Source: DATHGT01 sp035317605
Lineage (GTDB): Bacteria > Methylomirabilota > Methylomirabilia > Rokubacteriales > CSP1-6
Assembly: GCA_035317605.1 (NCBI GenBank)
Contig: DATHGT010000398.1
Span: 1 to 12,605 of the forward strand
Reading direction: 5' to 3'
DNA length: 12,605 bases
Shown here: piece after piece, positions 1 through 5,421 of the stretch
Layout of the letters: every line of letters begins with the position of its first letter
How positions within the stretch are numbered: position 1 is the stretch's first letter
Notes under the pieces: model-generated
Databases searched by the model: none
What the model was told of the DNA's origin: nothing
Seen by the model: the letters and a program-made list of their open reading frames with translations, nothing else
Program-made: the position numbers and the translations under genes

Positions 1-97
1 AATCGGGGACCGTGGCGCGCTCGAAGCCGACGCTGCCGGCCCCGGCGGTCGCGGTGAACACGAAGAAGACCGTCAGAGTCAGGATCGCTGTCCGCAT
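1..97 (-). CDS. Exported protein, N-terminus only (possible secreted alpha/beta hydrolase)
   Basis: Only the first 32 codons lie in the window; the gene runs off the left edge. The ATG (97-95) sits 7 bases after a strong Shine-Dalgarno (GGAGGA, complement of 105-110). The peptide starts MRT, then has an uninterrupted hydrophobic stretch (residues 4-18, including LTVFFVF) and an Ala/Gly-rich cleavage region (around residues 16-21). This is a classic Sec-type signal peptide, so the product should be secreted or periplasmic. The first mature residues (VGFERATVPD) resemble the start of secreted dienelactone-hydrolase-like alpha/beta hydrolases, which often open with a similar VGF...VPD segment. 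That family guess rests on about ten residues and is weak. The gene is divergent from the hydrolase at 203. Confidence 0.6.
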   Translation of the reverse strand, partial: MRTAILTLTVFFVFTATAGAGSVGFERATVPD

Positions 98-161
98 GGA
101 CGATTCCTCCACGTGCTCGACGACTGACGGGCGGAGAAATCGACAGGAGTGTAACGAATCG

Positions 162-176
162 CCGCCGGACCGGCGG
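162..176. promoter_or_regulatory. Perfect inverted repeat between divergent genes (operator candidate)
   Basis: CCGCCGG, one central base, then CCGGCGG: a perfect 7+7 inverted repeat. It lies in the 105-bp gap between the leftward exported-protein gene and the rightward hydrolase gene, just upstream of the TACGAT element at 188-193. The position suits a regulator binding site, but short GC-only palindromes arise easily in DNA of this composition. Confidence 0.3.
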
Positions 177-177
177 A

Positions 178-195
178 TGAAATCGGCTACGATGC
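178..195 (+). promoter_or_regulatory. Promoter-like element (TACGAT -10 candidate) before the hydrolase at 203
   Basis: The 18-base segment TGAAATCGGCTACGATGC recurs with one mismatch at 4263-4280, in front of the operon that starts at 4327. TACGAT (188-193) could serve as a -10 hexamer. A start of transcription about 7 bases later would fall almost on the ATG at 203, which fits the lack of a Shine-Dalgarno there (leaderless or near-leaderless mRNA). No convincing -35 box is visible. The promoter role is inferred from the recurrence and position. Confidence 0.35.
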
Positions 196-202
196 GCTCG
201 AC

Positions 203-1006
203 ATGGACGAGACCCTCGCGAAGCCTGAACCCTCGATGGCCGCCCACACGTCCGGCCACGGGCCGGACGTCGTGATGTTCCACGGCGGCATGGGATGCTG
301 GAAGCACTGGATTCGCAACGTGGGTCCGCTGTCCGAGCGCTTCACCGTTCACGCGCTCGATCATCCCTCGTACGGCGCCTCGGCGGCGGTGCCGCGCGAG
401 ACGACCGGGCCCGAGTATCTCGATCTGGTGCACCGGCTCTTCGGCGAAATGTTCCCGGGCGATGCGCCGCTTCGCTTCGTCGGGTTCTCGTTCGGCGGGG
501 CCATCGCGGCGAACCTCGCGCGGCGCCTCGGCGAGCGCGTCACCCATCTGGCGCTGGTCTCGCCGGCCGGGTTCCCTCCCCGCCGCTACGCCGACCGGCC
601 GACCCGCAGCTATCGCGAGGCCGGGGACGACGAGGAGAAGTTCCGGGAGATCTGCCGCCACAACCTGCTCGTCAACATGCTGTCGAGCGCGCACAGCCTC
701 ACCGAGGAGACCATCGACATCCAGGCCTACTGCGTGCGCCGCACCCGGTTCAACAGCCGCAAGGTGAGCGGCGGCGGCACGCTGTTCGACGATCTCGCCC
801 ACGCCAAGTGTCGGGTGCGCCTGCTGTGGGGCGAAAGGGACGACTCGGCCTTCCGGCCGGCCGACGTGATGATCGGCCAGATCCGCGCCGTGCTCCCCGA
901 CCTCGACCTGCACCGCATCCCCGCGGCCGGCCACTGGTCGGCCTACGAGAACGCCCCCGAGGTGAACCGGCGCCTCCTGGAGTTCTTCACGACCGTTTCC
1001 CCTTGA
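203..1006 (+). CDS. Alpha/beta hydrolase fold protein
   Basis: The 267-residue product has the full set of alpha/beta-hydrolase landmarks. These are an oxyanion-hole HGG at 27-29, the nucleophile elbow GFSFG with Ser96, an acid candidate after the late beta strand (LLWGERDD, Asp213 or Asp214), and the catalytic His244 in AAGHW. The length is normal for a single-domain enzyme, and there is no signal peptide, so it should be cytosolic. The family cleaves esters, thioesters, C-C bonds or epoxides, and the sequence does not settle which. The start at 203 has no clear Shine-Dalgarno. A promoter-like TACGAT ends 9 bases before it, which suggests a leaderless message; Met12 (236) is an alternative start. 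The VOC gene follows 55 bases downstream in the same direction. Confidence 0.9.
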   Translation: MDETLAKPEPSMAAHTSGHGPDVVMFHGGMGCWKHWIRNVGPLSERFTVHALDHPSYGASAAVPRETTGPEYLDLVHRLFGEMFPGDAPLRFVGFSFGGAIAANLARRLGERVTHLALVSPAGFPPRRYADRPTRSYREAGDDEEKFREICRHNLLVNMLSSAHSLTEETIDIQAYCVRRTRFNSRKVSGGGTLFDDLAHAKCRVRLLWGERDDSAFRPADVMIGQIRAVLPDLDLHRIPAAGHWSAYENAPEVNRRLLEFFTTVSP

Positions 1007-1047
1007 GCCCCGGCCGGGCTACACTGTGGCCGGTTCAGACCAAACCC

Positions 1048-1053
1048 GGAGGG
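1048..1053 (+). promoter_or_regulatory. Ribosome binding site fixing the VOC gene start
   Basis: GGAGGG lies 8 bases before the ATG at 1062. It selects that codon over the in-frame upstream ATG at 1026, which would lie ahead of this site. The adjacent second ATG at 1065 is also possible but less well spaced. Confidence 0.75.
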
Positions 1054-1061
1054 CTATCGTC

Positions 1062-1517
1062 ATGATGCAGCTGAAGGGGATCGGCCACATCCTGCTGCGG
1101 GTGCTCGACCTGGAGCGCTCCAAGAAGTTCTACTCCGAGGTCCTCGGCTTCCACGTGCTGGAGGAAGATCCCGAGCACGGCGGTACGTTCATGGCGCTCC
1201 CGGGTCACAGTCACGCGATCGACCTCTTCCAGGTCAAGGACGCCGAGCTGGCCGACAAGCAGACGCCCGGCGCGCGCGGGCTCGGTCACCTGGCCTTCCG
1301 CGTGGAGGACGAGGACGCGCTCAAGGACGCCTACGCGACCCTCCGCGAGCACCGCGTCGAGATCACGCGGATGATCGACCACGTCAGCCAGAAGAGCGTC
1401 TACTTCGACGATCCCGACGGCAACACGCTCGAGATCTACTTCGAGGTCCCCGACGCGCTGGAGATCTTCGCGCGCGGCCGCCAGGACCGCGACGTCGCGA
1501 TTTCCCTCGAGCGATAG
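1062..1517 (+). CDS. Single-domain VOC-superfamily protein with extradiol dioxygenase signature
   Basis: This 151-residue protein belongs to the vicinal-oxygen-chelate fold (glyoxalase / bleomycin resistance / extradiol dioxygenase). The N-terminal GIGHILLRV gives His9, LGHLAFRV gives His76 and NTLEIYFE gives Glu124, a two-His/one-Glu metal site. The stretch from Ile105 to Glu124 (IDH, five residues, V-Y, then DDPDGNTLE) fits the classic type I extradiol ring-cleavage dioxygenase signature, including candidates for the catalytic His107 and Tyr114. Known two-domain extradiol enzymes are about twice this length, so this would be a one-domain form. It could instead be a glyoxalase-like or resistance protein. 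The start is set by the GGAGGG at 1048-1053; TACACT at 1020-1025 is a possible -10. A strong hairpin follows 7 bases after the stop. Confidence 0.88.
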   Translation: MMQLKGIGHILLRVLDLERSKKFYSEVLGFHVLEEDPEHGGTFMALPGHSHAIDLFQVKDAELADKQTPGARGLGHLAFRVEDEDALKDAYATLREHRVEITRMIDHVSQKSVYFDDPDGNTLEIYFEVPDALEIFARGRQDRDVAISLER

Positions 1518-1524
1518 TTCTCAC

Positions 1525-1552
1525 CCGAGGGGGGCTTCTCGGCTCCCCTCGG
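1525..1552 (+). terminator. GC-rich hairpin just downstream of the VOC gene
   Basis: CCGAGGGG (1525-1532) pairs perfectly with CCCCTCGG (1545-1552) around a 12-base loop, starting 7 bases after the VOC stop codon. No T-tract follows, so this is only a possible terminator or mRNA 3'-end stabiliser. Confidence 0.4.
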
Positions 1553-1570
1553 ATTGCTCCCCTCGGATTG
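1543..1570. repeat. Perfect 14-bp tandem duplication
   Basis: CTCCCCTCGGATTG occurs twice back to back (1543-1556 and 1557-1570). The first copy forms the right arm of the hairpin at 1525-1552, so the second copy offers the same left arm an alternative pairing partner. Confidence 0.85.
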
Positions 1571-1617
1571 ATTGAGATGGGGGGCCCCTCCGGCTCCCCC
1601 CATACCCCCCCAACGCG
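1571..1617. repeat. Interspersed G-run/C-run hairpin repeat, copy 1
   Basis: The element reads ATTGAGAT, a G run, CCCCT, CCGGCT, a C run, ATA, a second C run, then AACGCG. ATGGGGGG (1577-1584) pairs perfectly with CCCCCCAT (1596-1603) around an 11-base loop. A second copy lies at 12472-12519 and differs only by one extra G and two substitutions. Two near-identical copies 11 kb apart, each following a rightward gene, mark it as a dispersed genomic repeat. It may act as a terminator or REP-like element; the role is inferred. Confidence 0.8.
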
Positions 1618-1620
1618 TAA

Positions 1621-1641
1621 CGCCCCGGCTGCGCCGGGGCG
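1621..1641. terminator. Perfect 9-bp stem hairpin in the 1518-1802 spacer
   Basis: CGCCCCGGC (1621-1629) and GCCGGGGCG (1633-1641) form a perfect stem around a 3-base loop. No U-tract follows. The rest of the spacer (1642-1802) shows nothing I can assign apart from the ribosome binding site of the next gene, so it may hold that gene's promoter. Confidence 0.3.
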
Positions 1642-1802
1642 CGCCTCCGACAGCTCGTTCCCCAAATCCCCTCCCCCGCGTTGCGCTCGGGCCTTCAGTT
1701 CGTCGCCGGGTTCCGGCCCTTCGTTCGCTGATTTCGGCCGTTCGTGCGGTTTGCGTCGACACCGGTCGGTCAACGTCGGATGCTGGTGGAGGAGGGACCG
1801 AC

Positions 1803-2003
1803 ATGGAGACGAGATACCGGTGCTTCGGGGGCGGGCTGATGTTCGCGGGGTTGATCGTGATGCTGGTCGGTCTGGCGGTGGTGGTCATGCGGACCGTCGA
1901 GCTGCCGTCGTACTGGACGCCGGTCGTGGTCGGTGCCGTGTTGTTCCTGATCGGTGCCGCGCGCCGCGCGATCCGCGTCGGGGACGACCCGCCGCGCGCG
2001 TGA
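1803..2003 (+). CDS. Small two-helix membrane protein, unknown function
   Basis: The 66-residue product has two strongly hydrophobic segments (about residues 9-29 and 38-52). They are separated by a short loop containing ELPSYW, and a basic ARRAIR follows the second helix. By the positive-inside rule both termini are likely cytoplasmic. I do not recognise a family. The ATG at 1803 is chosen because GGAGGAGGG (1788-1796) stands just ahead of it. The open frame extends upstream to 1572, but that part is the GC-rich repeat spacer and lacks a Shine-Dalgarno. The gene stands alone, convergent with the enolase-superfamily gene that ends at 2040. Confidence 0.7.
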   Translation: METRYRCFGGGLMFAGLIVMLVGLAVVVMRTVELPSYWTPVVVGAVLFLIGAARRAIRVGDDPPRA

Positions 2004-2028
2004 GCCGCGCGCCTGAGCCGCGCGCGGC
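2001..2028. terminator. GC palindrome and 12-base direct repeat between convergent genes
   Basis: TGAGCCGCGCGC occurs at 2001-2012 and 2014-2025; the first copy includes the stop codon of the small membrane protein. The second copy overlaps a perfect 12-base palindrome, GCCGCGCGCGGC (2017-2028). Its place in the gap between convergent genes (2003 and 2040) suits a bidirectional terminator, but there is no T-tract on either side. Confidence 0.3.
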
Positions 2029-2039
2029 GACCCGGCGGG

Positions 2040-3125
2040 TCAGACGGTGTGCCGGCCTACCGCCGCTTCGTCGAGCTCGACCCCGAGCCCTGGCGCTTGC
2101 GGCGCGACCAGGTCTCCCCCCTCGAGCCGCGGCATCGCTTTCAGGATCCCGGCCGAGCGGGGGACGTATTCGACCAGGTGGCCGTGGGGAATCGAGCACA
2201 GCAAATGGATCTGGATCTCGGGCACCACGTGACCGCACACGGGGACCCGGTGCGCCTGGGCGAGCGCGGCGATCTTTCGCCAGGGCGTGATCCCGCCCAC
2301 CCGGGCGAGGTCGAGGATGATGATGTCGACCGCGCGCGCTTCCAGGGTGGCCCGGAACGCATCGAGGTGGTACAGGTGCTCGCCGGCGGCGATGGGCACC
2401 TCGAGCTGATGGCGTAGCTCGCCGAGCCCCGCCACGTCGTGATGGTGGACGGGATCTTCGAGCCACGCGATCCCCGCGTCCTGGAGCGCCCGTCCGGTGC
2501 GTCGCGCCTGGGTGAGCGTCCAACTCTCCGTCGCGTCGACCATGATCCGTACGTTGGGCCCGACGGCCTCGCGCACGACCTCGACTCGGTGGGCTTGCTG
2601 CTCCGGCGTCGACTCTTTCCCGAGCCGCAGCTTGACGGCGCCGAACCCGCTCTCGACGTGGCGCCGCGCGTTTGCCGCCAGCTCTTCGGGAGACAGGCTG
2701 TACCAGAGGCCGTCGCTGCCGTAGGCCGGCAACCGATCGCGGAACCCGCCGAGCAGGCGGAAGAGCGGCTGGCCGAGCGTCTTGCCGGCGGCGTCCCACA
2801 CCGCGACGTCCAGCGGGGCGAGCGCGACGTGCAAGAATCCGCCGGGCCCCACCCAGTCGCCCCGTCGCGCCAATCGATCCCACGCCGCCTCCGGCTCCAG
2901 CACGCTCATCCCGATCAGGTGCTGTCCCAGCTCGCGCGCGGCGTGCCCGATGGTCGTCATCAGATCGGGCCGCGGATAGACGACGTAGCCGAACCCCGTC
3001 ACGCCATCGGACGTCGTGACGCGGGCGAGCACGTGCCAGTTCGCATCCACCGTCCGACCACCCGCCACGTACGCCCGCTCGACCGGCACCCGCAACACGT
3101 CCACCGCCACCTGCGTGATCTTCAT
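2040..3125 (-). CDS. Mandelate racemase/muconate lactonizing enzyme family protein (enolase superfamily)
   Basis: The 361-residue product is full length for this family, with an N-terminal capping domain (about 1-125) and a TIM barrel. It has Lys165-x-Arg167 at the end of the second barrel strand. The metal ligands are Asp197 (VDAT), Glu223 (WLEDP) and Glu249 (AGEH). It also carries the Asp272/His299 dyad and a late Glu319 (VEY). This set and spacing match the mandelate racemase subgroup, mostly sugar-acid dehydratases and racemases working through an Mg2+-stabilised enolate. The second Lys of the usual K-x-K is Arg here, so the His299 side is the better candidate for the general base (inference). 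The start at 3125 has only a weak GAAAGG ahead of it. The gene lies 27 bases after the small gene ending at 3153 and may share its transcript. The substrate is not predictable. Confidence 0.92.
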   Translation of the reverse strand: MKITQVAVDVLRVPVERAYVAGGRTVDANWHVLARVTTSDGVTGFGYVVYPRPDLMTTIGHAARELGQHLIGMSVLEPEAAWDRLARRGDWVGPGGFLHVALAPLDVAVWDAAGKTLGQPLFRLLGGFRDRLPAYGSDGLWYSLSPEELAANARRHVESGFGAVKLRLGKESTPEQQAHRVEVVREAVGPNVRIMVDATESWTLTQARRTGRALQDAGIAWLEDPVHHHDVAGLGELRHQLEVPIAAGEHLYHLDAFRATLEARAVDIIILDLARVGGITPWRKIAALAQAHRVPVCGHVVPEIQIHLLCSIPHGHLVEYVPRSAGILKAMPRLEGGDLVAPQAPGLGVELDEAAVGRHTV

Positions 3126-3152
3126 GAGACCTTTCTCAGTGGTTCGTGGCGA

Positions 3153-3389
3153 CTAGCGAGTGGCGACGAGAGCTTTCTTGGCTCTCACCGGCAGATTGAC
3201 GCGCACGAACCACTCACGAGGGTACAGGTAGTCTTCGCCTGATTCGTCGACCACTCTGAGGTCGGCCGGCCTGTCCCTGGTCTGTGGCTTGAGGACGCGA
3301 TAAATCTTGCCCACGATGAGATCCGCCCGGTACTCACCATTGCGGATACACACCGCGAACGTCCCTGGGGTGCGTCGGCGAGTCGTCAC
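3153..3389 (-). CDS. Small conserved hypothetical protein (78 aa), second gene of a two-gene module
   Basis: I recognise the style of a widespread short uncharacterised family: FAVCIRN (11-17), KIYRVL (28-33), and a conserved LRVVDESGEDYLYP (44-57) followed by WFV and LP. The function is unknown. There is no membrane segment or signal peptide, so it is a soluble, beta-rich, cytosolic protein by appearance. It starts with GTG at 3389-3387, overlapping the TGA of the preceding gene by four bases (GTGA, 3386-3389). This implies translational coupling and a joint role with the 80-residue protein. Local GC is lower than around it (see findings). It ends 27 bases before the enolase-superfamily gene on the same strand. 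Confidence 0.8.
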   Translation of the reverse strand: MTTRRRTPGTFAVCIRNGEYRADLIVGKIYRVLKPQTRDRPADLRVVDESGEDYLYPREWFVRVNLPVRAKKALVATR

Positions 3390-3628
3390 GCCAGCCAGTC
3401 CAAATTCCTCTTGCGTTTGAAGTAAACGCGGCCGACACCGTGGGCCTCGAACCAGTGCAGCTCGGCGCGCGCGATCGTCCCGTCATCGAACCGAATCGTC
3501 GCTTCGCCCGTCATCTTACGCCACCGGCCAGGCCCAAACCGCTCGATCAGGTGTTTCCGAATGTGGACCGACGTTCCGGCAGCGAGGCGCTTGGCATTTC
3601 GAATCTCGCCTACGATGATGAACTGCAC
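3386..3628 (-). CDS. Small conserved hypothetical protein (80 aa), first gene of a two-gene module
   Basis: The core resembles a common but uncharacterised bacterial family: GRWRKMTGEATI (34-45), then a strand pair, then ELHWFEAHGVGR (56-67) and a basic KRKR tail. It is strongly basic, with many Arg/Lys, so nucleic-acid binding is possible, but I see no named domain. The likely start is GTG at 3628-3626: no in-frame ATG exists between it and the upstream in-frame stop. GGGG just ahead is the only Shine-Dalgarno-like run. A perfect palindrome (3641-3654) lies 12 bases upstream, as expected of an autoregulatory operator. The stop overlaps the start of the next gene (GTGA). Toxin-antitoxin function is a thought, not a conclusion. 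Confidence 0.78.
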   Translation of the reverse strand: MQFIIVGEIRNAKRLAAGTSVHIRKHLIERFGPGRWRKMTGEATIRFDDGTIARAELHWFEAHGVGRVYFKRKRNLDWLA

Positions 3629-3640
3629 CGAGCCCCATTG

Positions 3641-3654
3641 CCCGATGCATCGGG
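3641..3654. promoter_or_regulatory. Perfect 14-bp palindrome upstream of the two-gene module
   Basis: CCCGATGCATCGGG is a perfect palindrome with a mixed-composition core, less likely to be chance than an all-GC one. It lies 12 bases before the GTG start at 3628 and could be an operator for the leftward pair or a hairpin in its 5' leader. Confidence 0.5.
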
Positions 3655-3679
3655 AATTTCGTCAAGTGTGGACGAATTC
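3654..3679. promoter_or_regulatory. Imperfect inverted repeat abutting the palindrome
   Basis: GAATTTCGTC (3654-3663) and GACGAATTC (3671-3679) are inverted copies with one extra T in the left arm, separated by 7 bases. Together with 3641-3654 this makes two dyad elements within 39 bases, filling about half of the 72-bp gap ahead of the two-gene module. A regulator site overlapping its promoter is plausible; no clear -10/-35 pair could be fixed. Confidence 0.4.
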
Positions 3680-3700
3680 AGACAAGACGTACTCGGCCGA

Positions 3701-4216
3701 TCAATCCACGCGCCGCAGCCGTGGACCGATGGGTTTCAGCACACGGACTCCGGGCGTGCCGGAGAGGCGGTCGCCGATCGTGGGCGGCATGACGGCCAGG
3801 CCGCGGCGCTGGACGCTGCGGTCGAGGCCGACCGCGTCCATCCATGTGACTGACACGCCGTCCGGCAAGGCCGTGGCGCCAGCTGTCTCGATCACGACGA
3901 GACGCGCGTCCATTGGGACGTCAGGCGTGTGATCGAGCGCGAAGAGGTTGCGGTCCCAGTTGTTCATCTTCGTCTGCCACTCGCCGGTGTTGGACGGACC
4001 CGCCTGGGCCCGGTAGGCGGGACTCGTGAAGACGTCGGCCGACGCGACTTCGTGGAGCGCCACGAACGGCGAGGTTGCGGGATGGATCGCCTCGAAGCGC
4101 TGGCTGGCCCGAAAGCCCGGGATCGAGAGCAGGCGATGCTGATGCGACACGTACCAGGCGTCCCACTCGACGCGGCGGGCGGTGTCGAGGAGGTTCATCT
4201 CGACCATGTAGATCAT
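3701..4216 (-). CDS. Conserved hypothetical protein, possibly a dimeric alpha-beta barrel fold
   Basis: The 171-residue soluble product opens with a beta strand (MIYMVEMNL), then an EWDAWYVSHQHRLLSIPGF helix region and SQRFEAI (39-45). The middle has FVALHEV (51-57) and a fixed-looking AGPSNTGEW (72-80). The pattern strand / WDxWY / PGFxxxQRFE / xALxEV is typical of EthD-like or stress-responsive alpha-beta barrel proteins that bind small molecules as dimers. The family is inferred from pattern only; no catalytic role is visible. The start at 4216 has GGAGA about 8 bases ahead (complement of 4225-4229) and is preferred to Met4. The gene is divergent from the operon at 4327 across a 110-bp gap, which suggests shared control. 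Confidence 0.75.
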   Translation of the reverse strand: MIYMVEMNLLDTARRVEWDAWYVSHQHRLLSIPGFRASQRFEAIHPATSPFVALHEVASADVFTSPAYRAQAGPSNTGEWQTKMNNWDRNLFALDHTPDVPMDARLVVIETAGATALPDGVSVTWMDAVGLDRSVQRRGLAVMPPTIGDRLSGTPGVRVLKPIGPRLRRVD

Positions 4217-4262
4217 GTCGGTAGTCTCCGGATCCCGACCCGGCCGGACGGGTGCGTCCCCG

Positions 4263-4280
4263 TGAAATCGGATACGATGC
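4263..4280 (+). promoter_or_regulatory. Promoter-like element (TACGAT -10 candidate) ahead of the catabolic operon
   Basis: TGAAATCGGATACGATGC matches the element at 178-195 in 17 of 18 positions. TACGAT at 4273-4278 is the -10 candidate; transcription would start near 4285, giving a leader of about 40 bases before the ATG at 4327. No good -35 is visible. It lies in the gap between the divergent genes at 4216 and 4327. Confidence 0.4.
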
Positions 4281-4315
4281 TCGGGCGGCCGGGTACGGCC
4301 GATATTCTCGACGCC

Positions 4316-4320
4316 AGGAG
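4316..4320 (+). promoter_or_regulatory. Ribosome binding site fixing the Ldh-family gene start
   Basis: AGGAG ends 6 bases before the ATG at 4327. This selects 4327 over the in-frame upstream ATG at 4252, whose extra 25 residues are arginine-rich and unlike the family. Confidence 0.75.
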
Positions 4321-4326
4321 CGAGCC

Positions 4327-5421
4327 ATGATTCTCGAGCGTTTCAAGGTTCCGGAGAAGGATCAGGTCTTCGTCGCGGTGGAGCCGTTGCGGCACACGGT
4401 CACGCAGATCTTCGAGAAGCTCGGGGTGAGCGCCGAGGACGCGGCGGACGTCGCGGACGTGCTCACGACGGCGGACCTGCGCGGCGTCGAGACCCATGGC
4501 GTGTCGAACATGTTGCGCGCGTACGTGCGCGACTACAAGGCCGGCAAGCTCGAGCCCCGCCCGGGCTGGCGCATCGTGCGCCAGTCTCCGGCCACCGCGG
4601 TGATCGACGCCGAACGGCGGCTCGGCTGCATCGTCGGACCGAAGGCCATGCGCCTGGCCGTCGACAAGGCCCGCGCGGTCGGCGTCGGAGCCGTGACCGT
4701 TTTCAACAGCGGACACTTCGGCGCCATCGGCCACTACGCCATGCAGGCGGCCCAGCAGGACATGGTCGGCGTCTGCTTCACGGGCGCGGGGCTGAGCGTG
4801 GTGCCCACGTTCGCGTCCAAGCCGATGCTCGGCACCAACCCGATCGCGATCGCCGCGCCCGCTCGTCACGAGGCGCCGATGCTGTTCGACGCCGCCACCT
4901 CGGCGATCGCCGGCAACAAGATCCGCCTGGCCATGCGGATCGGCTCTCCGCTGCTGCCCGGCTGGGTGACCGACAAGGACGGCGAGCCGATCATGGAAGA
5001 GAAGCCGGTCTTCAACCGCGACGACTTCTTCCAGGCCCCGCTCGGCGGCAGCCGCGAGCAGGGCTCGCACAAGGGCTACGGCTTCGCGATGATGGCCGAG
5101 GTGCTCTCGACCGTGCTGGCCGGCGCGCTGCCGACCATGCTGAACTCGGCGAGCGGATCGAAGACTCACTTCGCGGCGTACAACATCGAAGCCTTCACCG
5201 ACGTCGAACAGTTCAAGGACACGATGGACGAGATGCTGAAGACGCTGCGCACGGCCAAGCCCGCGCCCGGCCAGGAGCGCGTGCTGTATCCCGGCCTCTC
5301 CGAGGCCGAGGAGACCGAGCACCGCCGCGCCCACGGCATTCCCCTTCACAAGGAAGTGATCGAGTGGTTCGGCGAGTGCACGAAGGAGATGAGCCTGCCG
5401 GCGCTCGTCATCAAACGGTGA
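4327..5421 (+). CDS. Ldh-family (malate/L-lactate/sulfolactate type) NAD(P)-dependent dehydrogenase
   Basis: The 364-residue product belongs to the LDH2/MDH2 oxidoreductase family, which oxidises 2-hydroxy acids or reduces 2-oxo acids and is unrelated to classical lactate dehydrogenase. Recognisable segments are ADLRGVETHGV with His57, NSGHFGAIGHYA (127-138), MLGTNPIAIAAPA (167-179), FDAATSAIAGNK (187-198), and GSHKGYGFAMM with Lys249. Known members act on malate, lactate, ureidoglycolate, sulfolactate or diketogulonate; the substrate here is unknown. The length is close to the family norm with a slightly longer C-terminus. It is cytosolic and first in the operon. Its TGA overlaps the GTG start of the aldo/keto reductase gene (GTGA, 5418-5421). 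Confidence 0.93.
   Translation: MILERFKVPEKDQVFVAVEPLRHTVTQIFEKLGVSAEDAADVADVLTTADLRGVETHGVSNMLRAYVRDYKAGKLEPRPGWRIVRQSPATAVIDAERRLGCIVGPKAMRLAVDKARAVGVGAVTVFNSGHFGAIGHYAMQAAQQDMVGVCFTGAGLSVVPTFASKPMLGTNPIAIAAPARHEAPMLFDAATSAIAGNKIRLAMRIGSPLLPGWVTDKDGEPIMEEKPVFNRDDFFQAPLGGSREQGSHKGYGFAMMAEVLSTVLAGALPTMLNSASGSKTHFAAYNIEAFTDVEQFKDTMDEMLKTLRTAKPAPGQERVLYPGLSEAEETEHRRAHGIPLHKEVIEWFGECTKEMSLPALVIKR

Noticed and set aside
12..275. 87-codon plus-strand open frame at the left edge
   Set aside because: Antisense to the signal-peptide gene and overlapping the hydrolase start; no Shine-Dalgarno and no domain.
1571..1660. CRISPR-like or mobile-element end reading of the repeats
   Set aside because: No regularly spaced direct repeats with unique spacers, no transposase and no target-site duplication; the repeats are hairpin and tandem types.
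1572..1802. N-terminal extension of the small membrane protein
   Set aside because: Its DNA is the dispersed repeat and hairpin spacer; a good Shine-Dalgarno stands directly before 1803.
1885..2883. 332-codon minus-strand open frame overlapping the enolase-superfamily gene
   Set aside because: Arg/Ala/Gly-rich frame-shifted shadow; the other frame carries all the enolase-superfamily residues.
3153..3628. Naming the small pair as a known toxin-antitoxin system
   Set aside because: Neither protein shows the motifs of RelE, HigB, PIN, MazF, HipA or common antitoxin folds; only the layout is suggestive.
4213..5349. 378-codon minus-strand open frame
   Set aside because: Shadow of the Ldh-family gene, which has clear family motifs; the antisense product is His/Arg-rich without recognisable domains.
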